Assembly: GCA_003170575.1 (NCBI GenBank)
Contig: PMZB01000327.1
Span: forward strand, 1 to 14,823
Source: Chlamydiia bacterium
GTDB lineage: Bacteria > Chlamydiota > Chlamydiia > Chlamydiales > FEN-1388
DNA: 14,823 nucleotides
Direction of reading: 5' to 3'
In this document: piece by piece, positions 1 to 7,242 of the stretch
Position numbering within the stretch: position 1 is the first letter of the stretch
Layout: each line of letters begins with the position of its first letter
Position numbers and translations under genes: made by a program
The notes under the pieces: model-generated
Database searches by the model: none
Seen by the model: the letters and a program-made list of their open reading frames with translations, nothing else
What the model was told of the DNA's origin: nothing

Positions 1-23
1 ACGAAAAAAAGAAGGATAAAAAA

Positions 24-794
24 ATGAGTAGTATAAATACAACTGTTGCTTCGGTTCAACAACCTGGTTCTGAGAACCCGGCCATGGTCCAATTAGCTCA
101 ATTAGTAAAAGCTCTTGACCTATCTCAGGAGGCAGACAAGGAGACTTCATTAAAGACAGGACGCCTTCTGGGTGGGATAGAAAATATGGCTGCCGCAGAC
201 CGTGAGCAGAATCAAATATTGCGGCAGGAGGTTTTTGATTTAAAAAGTGCCCTGGGTCAGGTTTTCGTTTTGCTTAAAGCAGAAGAAGCTGCACATGAAC
301 AGAAAGAAGCAGGCGCTCAAAAAGAAAATACTGACTTGCGCGAAGAGATTAAAATATTAGCCGAAAAGGTAGATGGGTCTATATCGAAGCAATTTTTTGA
401 AACATTTAAGACAGATGCTTTGGCGCGAATTACAGAGGCACAGGATAGGGCTGCAGCTATGCAAGAAGCTAACAGAGCTTTGCGCCAAGAACTTGATACA
501 CGCGTGGGAGCAGCCCAAACATCAATGAAAGAAGCATTGCAAGCCGAACGTGTAAAAACTACTGCACAGATAACTGATCAAGTAGAAGCTATTCGGAAAG
601 AATGCGATGGGAAAATCGCTGTCTCAACCGGGTCTACAGCGTCATTGGATAGTCAACTACACTCTCTTGAGTATAAAGTCTGGCATCATTTCCACTTCCA
701 TGTATACGGAGGGCCATACAGAGAATATGGTCTCTATAAAAATAGGCCATATCACCAGGATATTGTGATAGACCCTGACCAATATTATAGCTAA
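24..794 (+). CDS. Coiled-coil protein, tandem paralogue A, His/Tyr-rich tail
   Basis: I do not recognise a named family. The 256-residue product has no signal peptide and no membrane segment. Residues about 25-200 are rich in Ala, Glu, Gln, Lys and Leu in heptad-like order and should form a long coiled coil. The last 40 residues differ sharply: they are aromatic and histidine rich (WHHFHFHV at 220-227, then many Tyr). An AAGGA ribosome site at 12-16 stands 7 bases before the ATG, which supports this start. The next gene is a paralogue aligned without gaps over residues 1-170, with identical residues 141-168, but the two tails are unrelated. The gene opens a + strand cluster of six. It may be a structural or secreted chlamydial protein, but that is inference from context. 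The reading frame is secure; the function is unknown. Confidence 0.85.
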   Translation: MSSINTTVASVQQPGSENPAMVQLAQLVKALDLSQEADKETSLKTGRLLGGIENMAAADREQNQILRQEVFDLKSALGQVFVLLKAEEAAHEQKEAGAQKENTDLREEIKILAEKVDGSISKQFFETFKTDALARITEAQDRAAAMQEANRALRQELDTRVGAAQTSMKEALQAERVKTTAQITDQVEAIRKECDGKIAVSTGSTASLDSQLHSLEYKVWHHFHFHVYGGPYREYGLYKNRPYHQDIVIDPDQYYS

Positions 795-805
795 CAAAAA
801 AGAAG

Positions 806-820
806 GTGTTTACTAAACAC
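806..820. promoter_or_regulatory. Perfect 15-bp palindrome between the tandem paralogues
   Basis: GTGTTTA-C-TAAACAC is a perfect 7-bp inverted repeat around a single base, 21 bases before the ATG at 841 and 11 bases after the stop of the first paralogue. It is followed by A-rich sequence, not a T run, so it does not look like a factor-independent terminator on the + strand. It could be an operator or an mRNA hairpin (5-bp stem, 5-base loop) that modulates translation of the second paralogue. No function can be shown from sequence alone. Confidence 0.35.
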
Positions 821-840
821 AAAAAAAGAGGAATAAAAAA

Positions 841-1671
841 ATGAGTAGTATGGATGCAACTGTTGCTACGGCTCAACAACCTGGATCTGAGAACCCGGCC
901 ATGGTCCAATTAGGTCAATTAGTAAAAGCTCTTGACCTATCTCAGGAGGCAGACCAGGAGACTTTATTAAAGACAGGACGCCTTTTGGGTAGAATGCAAA
1001 CAGCGTTTGACGAAGTCGTTAAGCAGAATCAAATATTGCAGCAGGAGGTTCTTGATTTAAAAAGTGCCCTGGGTCAGGTTTTCGTTTTGCTTAAAACAGA
1101 ACAAGCTGCACATGCACAGAATGAAGTAGTCACTCAAGAAGCAATGACTGCCATGCGGTTTCAGGAATTAGAATTAGCCAAAAAGTTAGATACAGTTGTC
1201 TCGAAGGACGTTTTTGAAGCATATACAAAAGTAGCTGAGGCACGAATTAAAGAGGCTGTGGATAGAGCTGCAGCTATGCAAGAAGCTAACAGAGCTCTGC
1301 GCCAAGAACTTGATACACGCGTGGGAGCAGCCCAAACATCAATGGAAGCGGCATTGCAAGCCGTGAAGGCAACTGCTGCCCAAGTAGCTGTTGATAAACA
1401 AGAAAGGGATGAAAAAATTGCACAATGTCAAAATGGTTTAACAACCCAAATAACTGCTTTGGCCAATAGGGTTCAGACAGTTGAAGGTAGAATTGGTGGG
1501 GTTGAAGGTAGAACTGGTAATCTTGAACAAAGAGTTGGTGGGGTTGAAGGTAGAGTCGGGTCACATTCGCATCCAGTCAGTTGCGAATTAGTGTGGAGAA
1601 AGGTCCCAGGTGGGTCACAGAGACATCTTGTTGTGAGAGTTGGGCCGGCATCTGGAGAGGTATGGATATGA
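841..1671 (+). CDS. Coiled-coil protein, tandem paralogue B, heptad-repeat tail
   Basis: This 276-residue paralogue of the preceding gene is colinear with it from residue 1 to about 170. Residues 12-50 and 141-168 are almost identical even at DNA level, while 85-140 have diverged. After residue 200 it is unrelated to its sister. Residues 214-241 are four 7-residue units of the type VEGRxGG, and an older unit can be seen just before them. A short C-terminus follows with an SHSH motif and a Val/Trp/Arg-rich segment. There is no signal peptide or membrane segment. The AGAGGA at 827-832, 8 bases before the ATG, sets the start. The upstream A-rich leader resembles that of the first paralogue, so the duplication included the ribosome-binding region. 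The fold is a coiled-coil oligomer by inference; the function is unknown. Confidence 0.85.
   Translation: MSSMDATVATAQQPGSENPAMVQLGQLVKALDLSQEADQETLLKTGRLLGRMQTAFDEVVKQNQILQQEVLDLKSALGQVFVLLKTEQAAHAQNEVVTQEAMTAMRFQELELAKKLDTVVSKDVFEAYTKVAEARIKEAVDRAAAMQEANRALRQELDTRVGAAQTSMEAALQAVKATAAQVAVDKQERDEKIAQCQNGLTTQITALANRVQTVEGRIGGVEGRTGNLEQRVGGVEGRVGSHSHPVSCELVWRKVPGGSQRHLVVRVGPASGEVWI
1480..1563 (+). repeat. Four 21-bp tandem repeats encoding VEGRxGG-type heptads
   Basis: Four consecutive 21-base units start at 1480, 1501, 1522 and 1543. They begin GTTGAAGGTAGA except the third (CTTGAACAAAGA). Each encodes one coiled-coil heptad in frame. A degenerate unit (ANRVQT) precedes them. The 21-bp period allows the copy number to change without a frameshift, so the number may vary between strains. 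Confidence 0.85.
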
Positions 1672-1701
1672 GAGTTTTGATCCAATGTTTGGTAGGAAAA
1701 T

Positions 1702-2538
1702 ATGAGCACAATTCAAAATGACACAAGAATTCATACTTTAACCGAAACTCTTCGTGCAGAAGAAGTTGGCTATACCCCGCTTCAGCCAGTTCAGGAGTAT
1801 GTGTGGCCCTCAGGTGGTGAGCAGTTGGAGCCGCCTTCGGCAAATGCTCAAGAAGCACCAAGGCTTTCTGCTGAAAGGGAGGGGCGAATCCGAAATAGGT
1901 TAGCTGAGGTGATAGCAACGGGGCGGGAGTTGAAAATCCAAGCTCTTTTCGTACGTATCCAGGCAGCAAATGTTTCTCAGGAGACCAAAAAGCAACTTGA
2001 AGACTGGATGAAAGAATTTTCTGCATTTGCCTTACAAGATGAGAAACAGAGGTCCACCTCTTTGGCAGTCCTTGTGTTGAAGGTGATTAGGAGTTCAAAA
2101 GAGCTTTGTGCCTTGGAAAAAGATGTATGCGAGATTTTGCAGCAGATGGGGAAGCCTGTGGACACTTTCCTCCAAGAGATTGAAATTGGTTTGTTACGCG
2201 AAGAGCTATTCGAAGAAGGCTGTAGAAGGCTTGAGGCTATAGCACAGACTGTGGCTCGCGCTGAAGAGTTGGCTCGTCAGCAGATTGATGCACAGCTTGA
2301 GCAGGCCTGCAACAGGATCAAGGAGCGATTACGCTTGTTTCAACTTATGCGAAGGCAAGTGTATACTGGCCTCCAGGCCTACATCACAGCTCTTGTTCAA
2401 GAGGTTGAACAATTACGCCGGGAGCTTTTGCAACAAGTGGACGAGATGGAAAGAATTGGAAGACAGGATGCAAGCCTCTTTAAACAACAAGAGGTGCTTC
2501 TTACGGAATTAGAGAAATTTCTTAGAGGTATAATATGA
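1702..2538 (+). CDS. Helical coiled-coil protein, first of a four-gene overlapping set
   Basis: No named family is recognised. The 278-residue product has a Pro-containing, probably flexible first 55 residues. The rest is strongly helical, with a likely coiled coil at about 160-275 (many Glu, Gln, Arg and Leu). No membrane segment is evident. Residues about 93-114 (ETKKQLEDWMKEF) resemble short segments in the genes at 2992 and 4298, suggesting a shared helical module. An AGGA at 1694-1697 precedes the ATG by 4 bases. The stop codon overlaps the next start in an ATGA arrangement, so the two are translationally coupled and surely one operon. The product may assemble with its coiled-coil neighbours; this is inference. 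Confidence 0.85.
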   Translation: MSTIQNDTRIHTLTETLRAEEVGYTPLQPVQEYVWPSGGEQLEPPSANAQEAPRLSAEREGRIRNRLAEVIATGRELKIQALFVRIQAANVSQETKKQLEDWMKEFSAFALQDEKQRSTSLAVLVLKVIRSSKELCALEKDVCEILQQMGKPVDTFLQEIEIGLLREELFEEGCRRLEAIAQTVARAEELARQQIDAQLEQACNRIKERLRLFQLMRRQVYTGLQAYITALVQEVEQLRRELLQQVDEMERIGRQDASLFKQQEVLLTELEKFLRGII

Positions 2539-2990
2539 ATGTTGGGCACGTTCCGTTCTTACTGGCTTTGCAGGATGGTGTTGATCCTGACGCATTGTTT
2601 AAAATAATGTTGCAAAAAGAAGTTCAAGCTTGTGCTGAGGATCTTCGTGTAACTGGAGAGGAGGCTGTCCAGGGGCTGCAAAGTGTAAAAAAACAGGTGG
2701 ACCATGTTTCCAAGAGTGTGTTTTCTCTTGAGCTTCTCACCCCCCTGCAGCAACAGCTGGAAGAATGCCGTCAAAAGAAGTATGCTTTTGAACCTATACC
2801 AGCAGAAATGCAGAAAACGTATGTAGAAAAGAGTGCTGAGTTAGAGAAAAGAAACAAAAGTGTTCAGGCTCTTAATGCAAACTTAGCTGGTTTGCTGGAA
2901 TATGCGGCTACTACCCCGCCTCCCTCAGAAGTTGAAAGAGCTATCATTGAGTATGGTCAGCAAGCTGCAGAAAAAATAGGAAGAAAATAA
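2535..2990 (+). CDS. Small helical protein, translationally coupled
   Basis: This 151-residue protein is of no recognised family. The start ATG overlaps the TGA of the preceding gene (ATGA), which fixes the start and implies coupled translation. Residues about 20-120 are Gln/Glu/Lys rich and probably form two or three helices. A Pro-rich break (TTPPPSEVE, about 126-134) precedes a last short helix. No signal peptide or membrane segment is present. Size, composition and position next to larger coiled-coil genes would fit a chaperone or small complex partner, but no specific motif supports this. The next gene starts one base after its stop codon. Confidence 0.82.
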   Translation: MNVGHVPFLLALQDGVDPDALFKIMLQKEVQACAEDLRVTGEEAVQGLQSVKKQVDHVSKSVFSLELLTPLQQQLEECRQKKYAFEPIPAEMQKTYVEKSAELEKRNKSVQALNANLAGLLEYAATTPPPSEVERAIIEYGQQAAEKIGRK

Positions 2991-2991
2991 T

Positions 2992-4287
2992 ATGACAACT
3001 ACGTGCATTCAAGTTTTAGCTGCTCCTCAAGTGGCAGCTGCTCCATCGTCTTCAGTACCTCCTGGAGCCTTACGTCGTCAATTGAACGAAATGGGACGAG
3101 TCATCAGAGAGTCAAAACTTAATGATGAGATGACAAAGCAGATTGAGATATGGAAGAATTGCTTTGAGAAAGACCTTCGTAACAATGCTGACGAGGCATC
3201 TGTTTGCAAGAAATACATTGCCTATCTACAGAAGCTCCTCACTGATCCAGTGACAGATGCGCCCTTGGATCTTTTTGCAGTCTTAGGGAATGATGGAGAA
3301 ACCTATGGGCAGATGTCTCTTGCAGTTTATAGACTCTCACGTCCTGAACAGCTCAGGAACCGATCCCCACTTCATCCTGGCACTCAACCATTTACTACCA
3401 CGCCTCATCCTGTTGTGCGACATATGACGCGATGGCTGCAGAGCCATAATGCCCTTCTTTATTCTCAAGATCTTGAACGAGCATATCTGCAATTATTGCC
3501 TCAACAACAGCCTGTAGAGGTTCAAGAGCGCATAGAACGCCTCATGGAGGTGGAGAGAAAGCGCCGACAAGCTCAGAACGAGGAGATCAAGAAAAAAGCT
3601 GGGGCAATGGTTGATGAGTGCGCACAAAAATTAACAGAGCGCCTTGCGCAACTCAACATCCAAGATATGCCAAAAGAAGTAAAGGAGCGGTTTAAGAAAC
3701 AACGTGCTCAGGCACAAGAAGCGTTTGCACAGCTGAAAAGCCAACAAGATCGTACGAGCGATTTGATTAAGGGTCTGGAACAGAAGGTCCAAACAGAAGA
3801 GGCCGAAGAAAAAGCTTTTAGGGAATGGCTAGAAACAAGCATTGAAGACAAAATTTTTGGCAGGGTAAAAGAGCAAGTACAGGCTGTCGAAAATGAGTCT
3901 GCACAAGAGATCAATGAGGCAGTTTTTCGCCTGCAGGAAGCTGCGCGCCAAATTCTGCAGAAGATACAAACTACCGGCGTCGAAATTGATGATTTGAAAC
4001 AAAAGATTCGTGAGCTGCAGGTGCAGCAGAAAGGGGTCTCAGATCAGATCGATAAAGCAGGAAAAGAGCTCCACACCTTGGGACAAGAAATAGAAGAAAC
4101 GCGAAAAATAATTGAAGAAAGGAACAAGAATCGGTGGAAACGAATTGTCGCTGCCGTAGGAATTGCTGCGGGGAGTATATTTGCTACCTGGGCAATTGCA
4201 TGTTGCTTAAAATCAACCTACGGCGTCACCCTTCTCCCTCAACATGGAGGAGCTGCTCTACGCGTAACAATACAATCACAATTATAG
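2992..4287 (+). CDS. Coiled-coil, tail-anchored protein with U-box-like segment (putative E3 ubiquitin ligase-like effector)
   Basis: The product has 431 residues. Residues 1-25 are Ala/Pro/Ser rich. Residues 31-68 carry the helical motif shared with the genes at 1702 and 4298. Residues about 83-155 follow the order of a eukaryotic U-box: DPVT (85-88), a hydrophobic strand (LFAVLG), DGETY (101-105), RSPL (124-127) where canonical boxes have CP(L/V)T, a Pro-containing turn (TTTPHPVVR), and a final WLQ (148-150) helix. U-boxes are metal-free RING-like folds that recruit E2 enzymes. From about 175 to 380 the protein is a long charged coiled coil. Residues 384-406 are one hydrophobic segment, so the protein is probably anchored by its C-terminus. 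The start lies one base after the previous stop. The U-box call is by eye; the gene itself is secure. Confidence 0.85.
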   Translation: MTTTCIQVLAAPQVAAAPSSSVPPGALRRQLNEMGRVIRESKLNDEMTKQIEIWKNCFEKDLRNNADEASVCKKYIAYLQKLLTDPVTDAPLDLFAVLGNDGETYGQMSLAVYRLSRPEQLRNRSPLHPGTQPFTTTPHPVVRHMTRWLQSHNALLYSQDLERAYLQLLPQQQPVEVQERIERLMEVERKRRQAQNEEIKKKAGAMVDECAQKLTERLAQLNIQDMPKEVKERFKKQRAQAQEAFAQLKSQQDRTSDLIKGLEQKVQTEEAEEKAFREWLETSIEDKIFGRVKEQVQAVENESAQEINEAVFRLQEAARQILQKIQTTGVEIDDLKQKIRELQVQQKGVSDQIDKAGKELHTLGQEIEETRKIIEERNKNRWKRIVAAVGIAAGSIFATWAIACCLKSTYGVTLLPQHGGAALRVTIQSQL

Positions 4288-4297
4288 GAGAATACAT

Positions 4298-5203
4298 ATG
4301 ACTACACCCCTACAGTCTCAATTTCCAGAAGAGCTCCTCATCACTGAGGAAGTTGAATCATGGGAGAAAACGACAATATGCGAACCACAGCAAATCCGCA
4401 GGCCTCGTAGGGACTTGACTCATCAATTTGCTGTGAGAGTTTTTCAAGAGATGGGCCGTTTGAGGGCGCAAGGAACGTCAAGCATAGAGATGCAGGCAGC
4501 AGCTCCATTCTGGCGCGGAAAACTAAACGAGTTCGCTCAAGCTGTGTACTCGAAGAAAGAAGAGTCAGTGACGACACAGCTTGATGAAGAAATAGCTGCC
4601 ATTCGATATACCCCTCCTACCCATCACGAAGCGCTTACCACACGATCTCTTGTTGTAGAAGCAATAGGGGATGTGGCTGGCCACGAGTTAGGGGAAATTT
4701 TGGGAGGACCTTGTGGGATGGGGCTTGAATTTGGAGCTCATGTACTTGCTTCTGATCTTCCTAAGGATAGTAAAAGTCCTTATCGTGATCTAGGTCTTAC
4801 AGCTAGTTCTCAGGTTGCGACAGCAAGAGTAGCCGCTCTTTTGTTCGGATGGGTTGGCGTTGCGGTTGTTGTTGCTGCTCCTTTCGTTGAGAAAGGAGGA
4901 CGCGTTGCAGAAACTAAGTTCCAAGAGAGGTACGAAGAGCTCTGTTCAGATAAGTCTCTAGTAAATTTATACCTTTGCCCACAACTCAATGAAGGCATTC
5001 TTTGGGCAAAAGGACTGCAGTTACCTTCAAAAATTCTTCATACAATACAAGAGACTGTGACGGAACATTCTGCCAAAGCCCTGGATGCTACTCATGTGAC
5101 TGATGAGACCCTGAAGAAAGCGAGTGATACTTTGCAAGAAGCTGTCCACGAATCATACGAGCAGAAAAGGCAGCATCCCGAACTGCTGGATATCTTGTCT
5201 TAG
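4298..5203 (+). CDS. Predicted membrane-associated protein, last gene of the coiled-coil operon
   Basis: The 301-residue product is not recognised. Its AGGAG (4286-4290) overlaps the stop codon of the preceding gene and stands 7 bases before the ATG, so start and operon membership are well supported. Residues about 45-88 (FQEMGR ... FWRGKLNEF) resemble the helical motif at 31-68 of the preceding protein (LNEMGR ... IWKNCFEK). The middle (about 118-152) is Gly-rich and moderately hydrophobic. Residues 174-196 form a strong hydrophobic segment able to span a membrane. The C-terminal 100 residues are helical and polar. A membrane-inserted effector, such as an inclusion-membrane protein, is conceivable, but the usual two-lobed hydrophobic domain of Inc proteins is not clear. 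The function is unknown. Confidence 0.82.
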   Translation: MTTPLQSQFPEELLITEEVESWEKTTICEPQQIRRPRRDLTHQFAVRVFQEMGRLRAQGTSSIEMQAAAPFWRGKLNEFAQAVYSKKEESVTTQLDEEIAAIRYTPPTHHEALTTRSLVVEAIGDVAGHELGEILGGPCGMGLEFGAHVLASDLPKDSKSPYRDLGLTASSQVATARVAALLFGWVGVAVVVAAPFVEKGGRVAETKFQERYEELCSDKSLVNLYLCPQLNEGILWAKGLQLPSKILHTIQETVTEHSAKALDATHVTDETLKKASDTLQEAVHESYEQKRQHPELLDILS

Positions 5204-5227
5204 TCTTGGTGTTTAATTGGGTGATCT

Positions 5228-5446
5228 ATGAACTCAGTGCCCAGTGACCCTGCAAAATGTCCGGTTAATGTTCTTTGCGTCGATCTAGGATCAACACGTA
5301 CTAAGGCGGCGGTGCTCAGAAAGGGGATGTCTTTGAAAGAATTGCATTCCGTTGATGTGATGATTTTAGACTCAGCCCCTCTTTGGAAACTGGACTTTCC
5401 TTGTCAATTTGATAGATTAAAGCCGGGCGTCCAATTACTGAAATGA
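5228..5446 (+). pseudogene. Remnant of a ROK/actin-like sugar kinase N-terminus
   Basis: This 72-codon frame begins like an ASKHA-fold kinase: VLCVDLGSTRTKAAVL (residues 15-30) matches the first phosphate-binding loop of the ROK/FGGY type (D-x-G-[ST]-[ST]-x-T-K). Whole enzymes have about 300-500 residues, so almost all of the catalytic domain is missing. The frame stays open after the TGA at 5444-5446 for another 50 codons, to TAA at 5597-5599, and that part still looks protein-like (VRDCTKTIFTVREWG). An in-frame nonsense mutation followed by deletion is therefore a likely history. The ribosome site is weak (GGTG). Its nearness to a beta-glucosidase remnant suggests lost sugar-use genes. The kinase assignment rests on one motif. 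Confidence 0.5.
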
Positions 5447-5666
5447 GCTACCCATAGTTTGGCAACTCATAAACTTGAGGTAAGAGATTGTACAAAAACA
5501 ATTTTTACAGTTAGAGAGTGGGGAAAATCGTCAAGATCTGAACCGTTTTTTCCTTTGGACAAAAAATCTTCATGCAAGGTAATATTTGGTTTCTTCTAAC
5601 TAAATGGTGTGTGTAATGAGAATCTGTCGTTAGCTCAGTTTTCTAGAACTTTGTACATAACGTCGT

Positions 5667-5688
5667 CTCCTTTTGAAAATAAAAGGAG
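5667..5688. promoter_or_regulatory. Perfect 8-bp inverted repeat upstream of the ABC exporter
   Basis: CTCCTTTT and AAAAGGAG are perfect complements separated by GAAAAT. The following sequence (CTATTTTCATT) is only partly T-rich. It may be a weak terminator for the remnant upstream, or a leader hairpin that hides the GGAG half from ribosomes. The GGAG is 31 bases before the ATG at 5720, too far to serve as its ribosome site. The rest of the 273-base gap (5447-5719) holds only the decayed kinase frame and no other recognisable gene. Confidence 0.4.
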
Positions 5689-5719
5689 CTATTTTCATTA
5701 CATTATCATTTAGGTTTAT

Positions 5720-6472
5720 ATGGTTCACTCTCTATTAAAGATAAAAAATTTATGTAAGGCGTATCGTCGCATTGACAAGGGTGTGCATCATGCACTCTGC
5801 GATGTCAGTTTTGAGCTCCGATCAGGGGAAATTTTGTGCCTTTTGGGGGTTAATGGAGCTGGCAAAACAACGCTCTCTTCCATTATCGCAAGTTTAATTC
5901 CTCCTTCACAAGGAAGTGTTTTTTGGAAGGATGGCTCAATTTACGATAACCTTTCCGCGTATCGAAAAATTGTAGGGCTTTGCCCTCAATACCAAAATCT
6001 TGATCCCTATTTAACGCTTGAGCAAAACTTGCTGTTTCATGGGCGCTACTATGGTCTTTCAAAGAAGGAACTGCAAAAAAGAGTAGGGGAGCTTTTAGAA
6101 ACATTTGAATTAGAGCAATATGCTCAATCACAGGTTGATGTTCTCTCAGGTGGGTATAAACAGCGATTTTTAATTGCGAGAGCACTTGTCCATAATCCTA
6201 AGCTTGTCATTTTAGATGAGCCGACAGTGGGCCTTGACCCTCAGGCGAGGCGGCATCTTTGGGGGCATATTCTTTCTCTGAAAGAAGCTGGAGCGTGTGT
6301 TCTTTTAACAACGCATTATCTTGATGAAGCTGAATTTCTCTCAGATCGTGTGTGTGTCATGGATCAGGGAAAAGTCCTTACAATTGATACGCCTGAAAAA
6401 TTGAAAAGTGATTTACAGCAAAAAAATTTGGAAGAGGCCTTTTTGCAATTATTGCCTAAGGAGGGAATGTGA
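5720..6472 (+). CDS. ABC-2 type exporter, ATP-binding protein
   Basis: This 250-residue nucleotide-binding subunit energises export by the membrane protein encoded next to it. All motifs are intact: Walker A GVNGAGKTT at 43-51, Q-loop Gln90, signature LSGGY at 142-146, Walker B LVILDEP at 162-168 with the D-loop GLDP following, and the switch His199 in TTHYLDEAE. The sequence is of the CcmA/NodI/DrrA kind, typical of two-gene exporters for drugs, polysaccharide or lipid. The substrate cannot be read from the sequence. An in-frame stop lies at 5711-5713, so this ATG is the first possible ATG start; its ribosome site (TAGG, 5711-5714) is weak. The last codons overlap the permease start by four bases, showing coupled translation. 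Confidence 0.95.
   Translation: MVHSLLKIKNLCKAYRRIDKGVHHALCDVSFELRSGEILCLLGVNGAGKTTLSSIIASLIPPSQGSVFWKDGSIYDNLSAYRKIVGLCPQYQNLDPYLTLEQNLLFHGRYYGLSKKELQKRVGELLETFELEQYAQSQVDVLSGGYKQRFLIARALVHNPKLVILDEPTVGLDPQARRHLWGHILSLKEAGACVLLTTHYLDEAEFLSDRVCVMDQGKVLTIDTPEKLKSDLQQKNLEEAFLQLLPKEGM
6457..6464 (+). promoter_or_regulatory. Perfect Shine-Dalgarno site for the GTG-started permease
   Basis: TAAGGAGG is an ideal anti-16S match, 4 bases before the GTG at 6469. It lies inside the end of the ATPase gene and decides the non-ATG start of the permease. The stop of the ATPase (TGA 6470-6472) overlaps this GTG. Confidence 0.8.
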
Positions 6473-7242
6473 GAGCAGAAATACAATGTGCCGTTCAGTT
6501 CATGAGAAAAGAGATGTATCTCTCTTTTAAGAATCTTAAAAGCGATTTTTTGGACAACTTGGTCTGTTTTCTTTGTTGGATCATTATTTTTGGTTATTTT
6601 ATGCCTTCATCCGGAAACAGCAATCTTGGTTCGCTTATTTTAGCAGGTGCAATTGCAAGTTTTGGCCTTTTTGGCACTATCTGGAGGGCGACTCTTCTTG
6701 CCCAAGATGTGACAGATAAGAAAATTAATGCATACCTTATTCTGCCTATGCCTTCAAGATATGTGTTCATAGGTTTGGTAGTTTCATGGTCGCTGTATGC
6801 TGCTACGATTACTCTTTGTTTGTTTCCGATTGGCAAATTGCTTCTCTGGAATCAACTGGATTTATCGCGTTTTTCTATCTTGAAATTTATCCCTATCTTT
6901 ATTTTGAGTCATTTGTTTTATGGCTTCTTTTCCCTCTGGATATCTTCTCTTGTTACAAATCTTAGGAGTACTGCATGGCTTTGGTCCCGGGTTGTGAACC
7001 CGCTTTTTATGTTCAGTGGCTTTTTCTATACGTGGAAAGAAGCATATACGTTGGTTCCATGGATTGGTTGCTTGAATTTACTCAACCCCTTGCTCTATAT
7101 TTTGGAGGCTACAAAAGTATCGTTTTTTGGCGCTCAAGGTTATCTTCCTTACTGGTTGGCTCTTTTGGCGCTACTGTTGTTTACGACTTTCTTTGCCTTT
7201 GATGGGGTAAGGCGTTTCAAAAAGCGAATTGATTATGTGTAG
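6469..7242 (+). CDS. ABC-2 type exporter, permease protein
   Basis: This 257-residue integral membrane protein is the partner of the ATPase just upstream. Its start is GTG, overlapping the ATPase stop (GTGA), with a strong Shine-Dalgarno site. Six hydrophobic segments can be seen at about 29-47, 54-76, 103-126, 136-160, 170-190 and 225-246. The usual amphipathic N-terminal elbow helix and a short basic C-terminus (RRFKKRIDYV) match the ABC2_membrane (NodJ/DrrB) family, and the length is typical. With the ATPase it would form a 2+2 exporter in the inner membrane. The substrate is unknown. The gene is intact and the pair is the only clearly ordinary operon in the window. Confidence 0.92.
   Translation: MRAEIQCAVQFMRKEMYLSFKNLKSDFLDNLVCFLCWIIIFGYFMPSSGNSNLGSLILAGAIASFGLFGTIWRATLLAQDVTDKKINAYLILPMPSRYVFIGLVVSWSLYAATITLCLFPIGKLLLWNQLDLSRFSILKFIPIFILSHLFYGFFSLWISSLVTNLRSTAWLWSRVVNPLFMFSGFFYTWKEAYTLVPWIGCLNLLNPLLYILEATKVSFFGAQGYLPYWLALLALLLFTTFFAFDGVRRFKKRIDYV

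Noticed and set aside
1286..2026. Several - strand frames opposite the coiled-coil genes (such as 1286-1564 and 1577-2026)
   Set aside because: Antisense of Glu/Lys/Gln-rich coding sequence often stays open. No ribosome site or motif was found and the sense genes are duplicated and overlapping.
4298..5203. Classical Inc (inclusion membrane) protein
   Set aside because: Only one strong hydrophobic segment (174-196) is clear. The paired hydrophobic lobes that define Inc proteins are not convincing.
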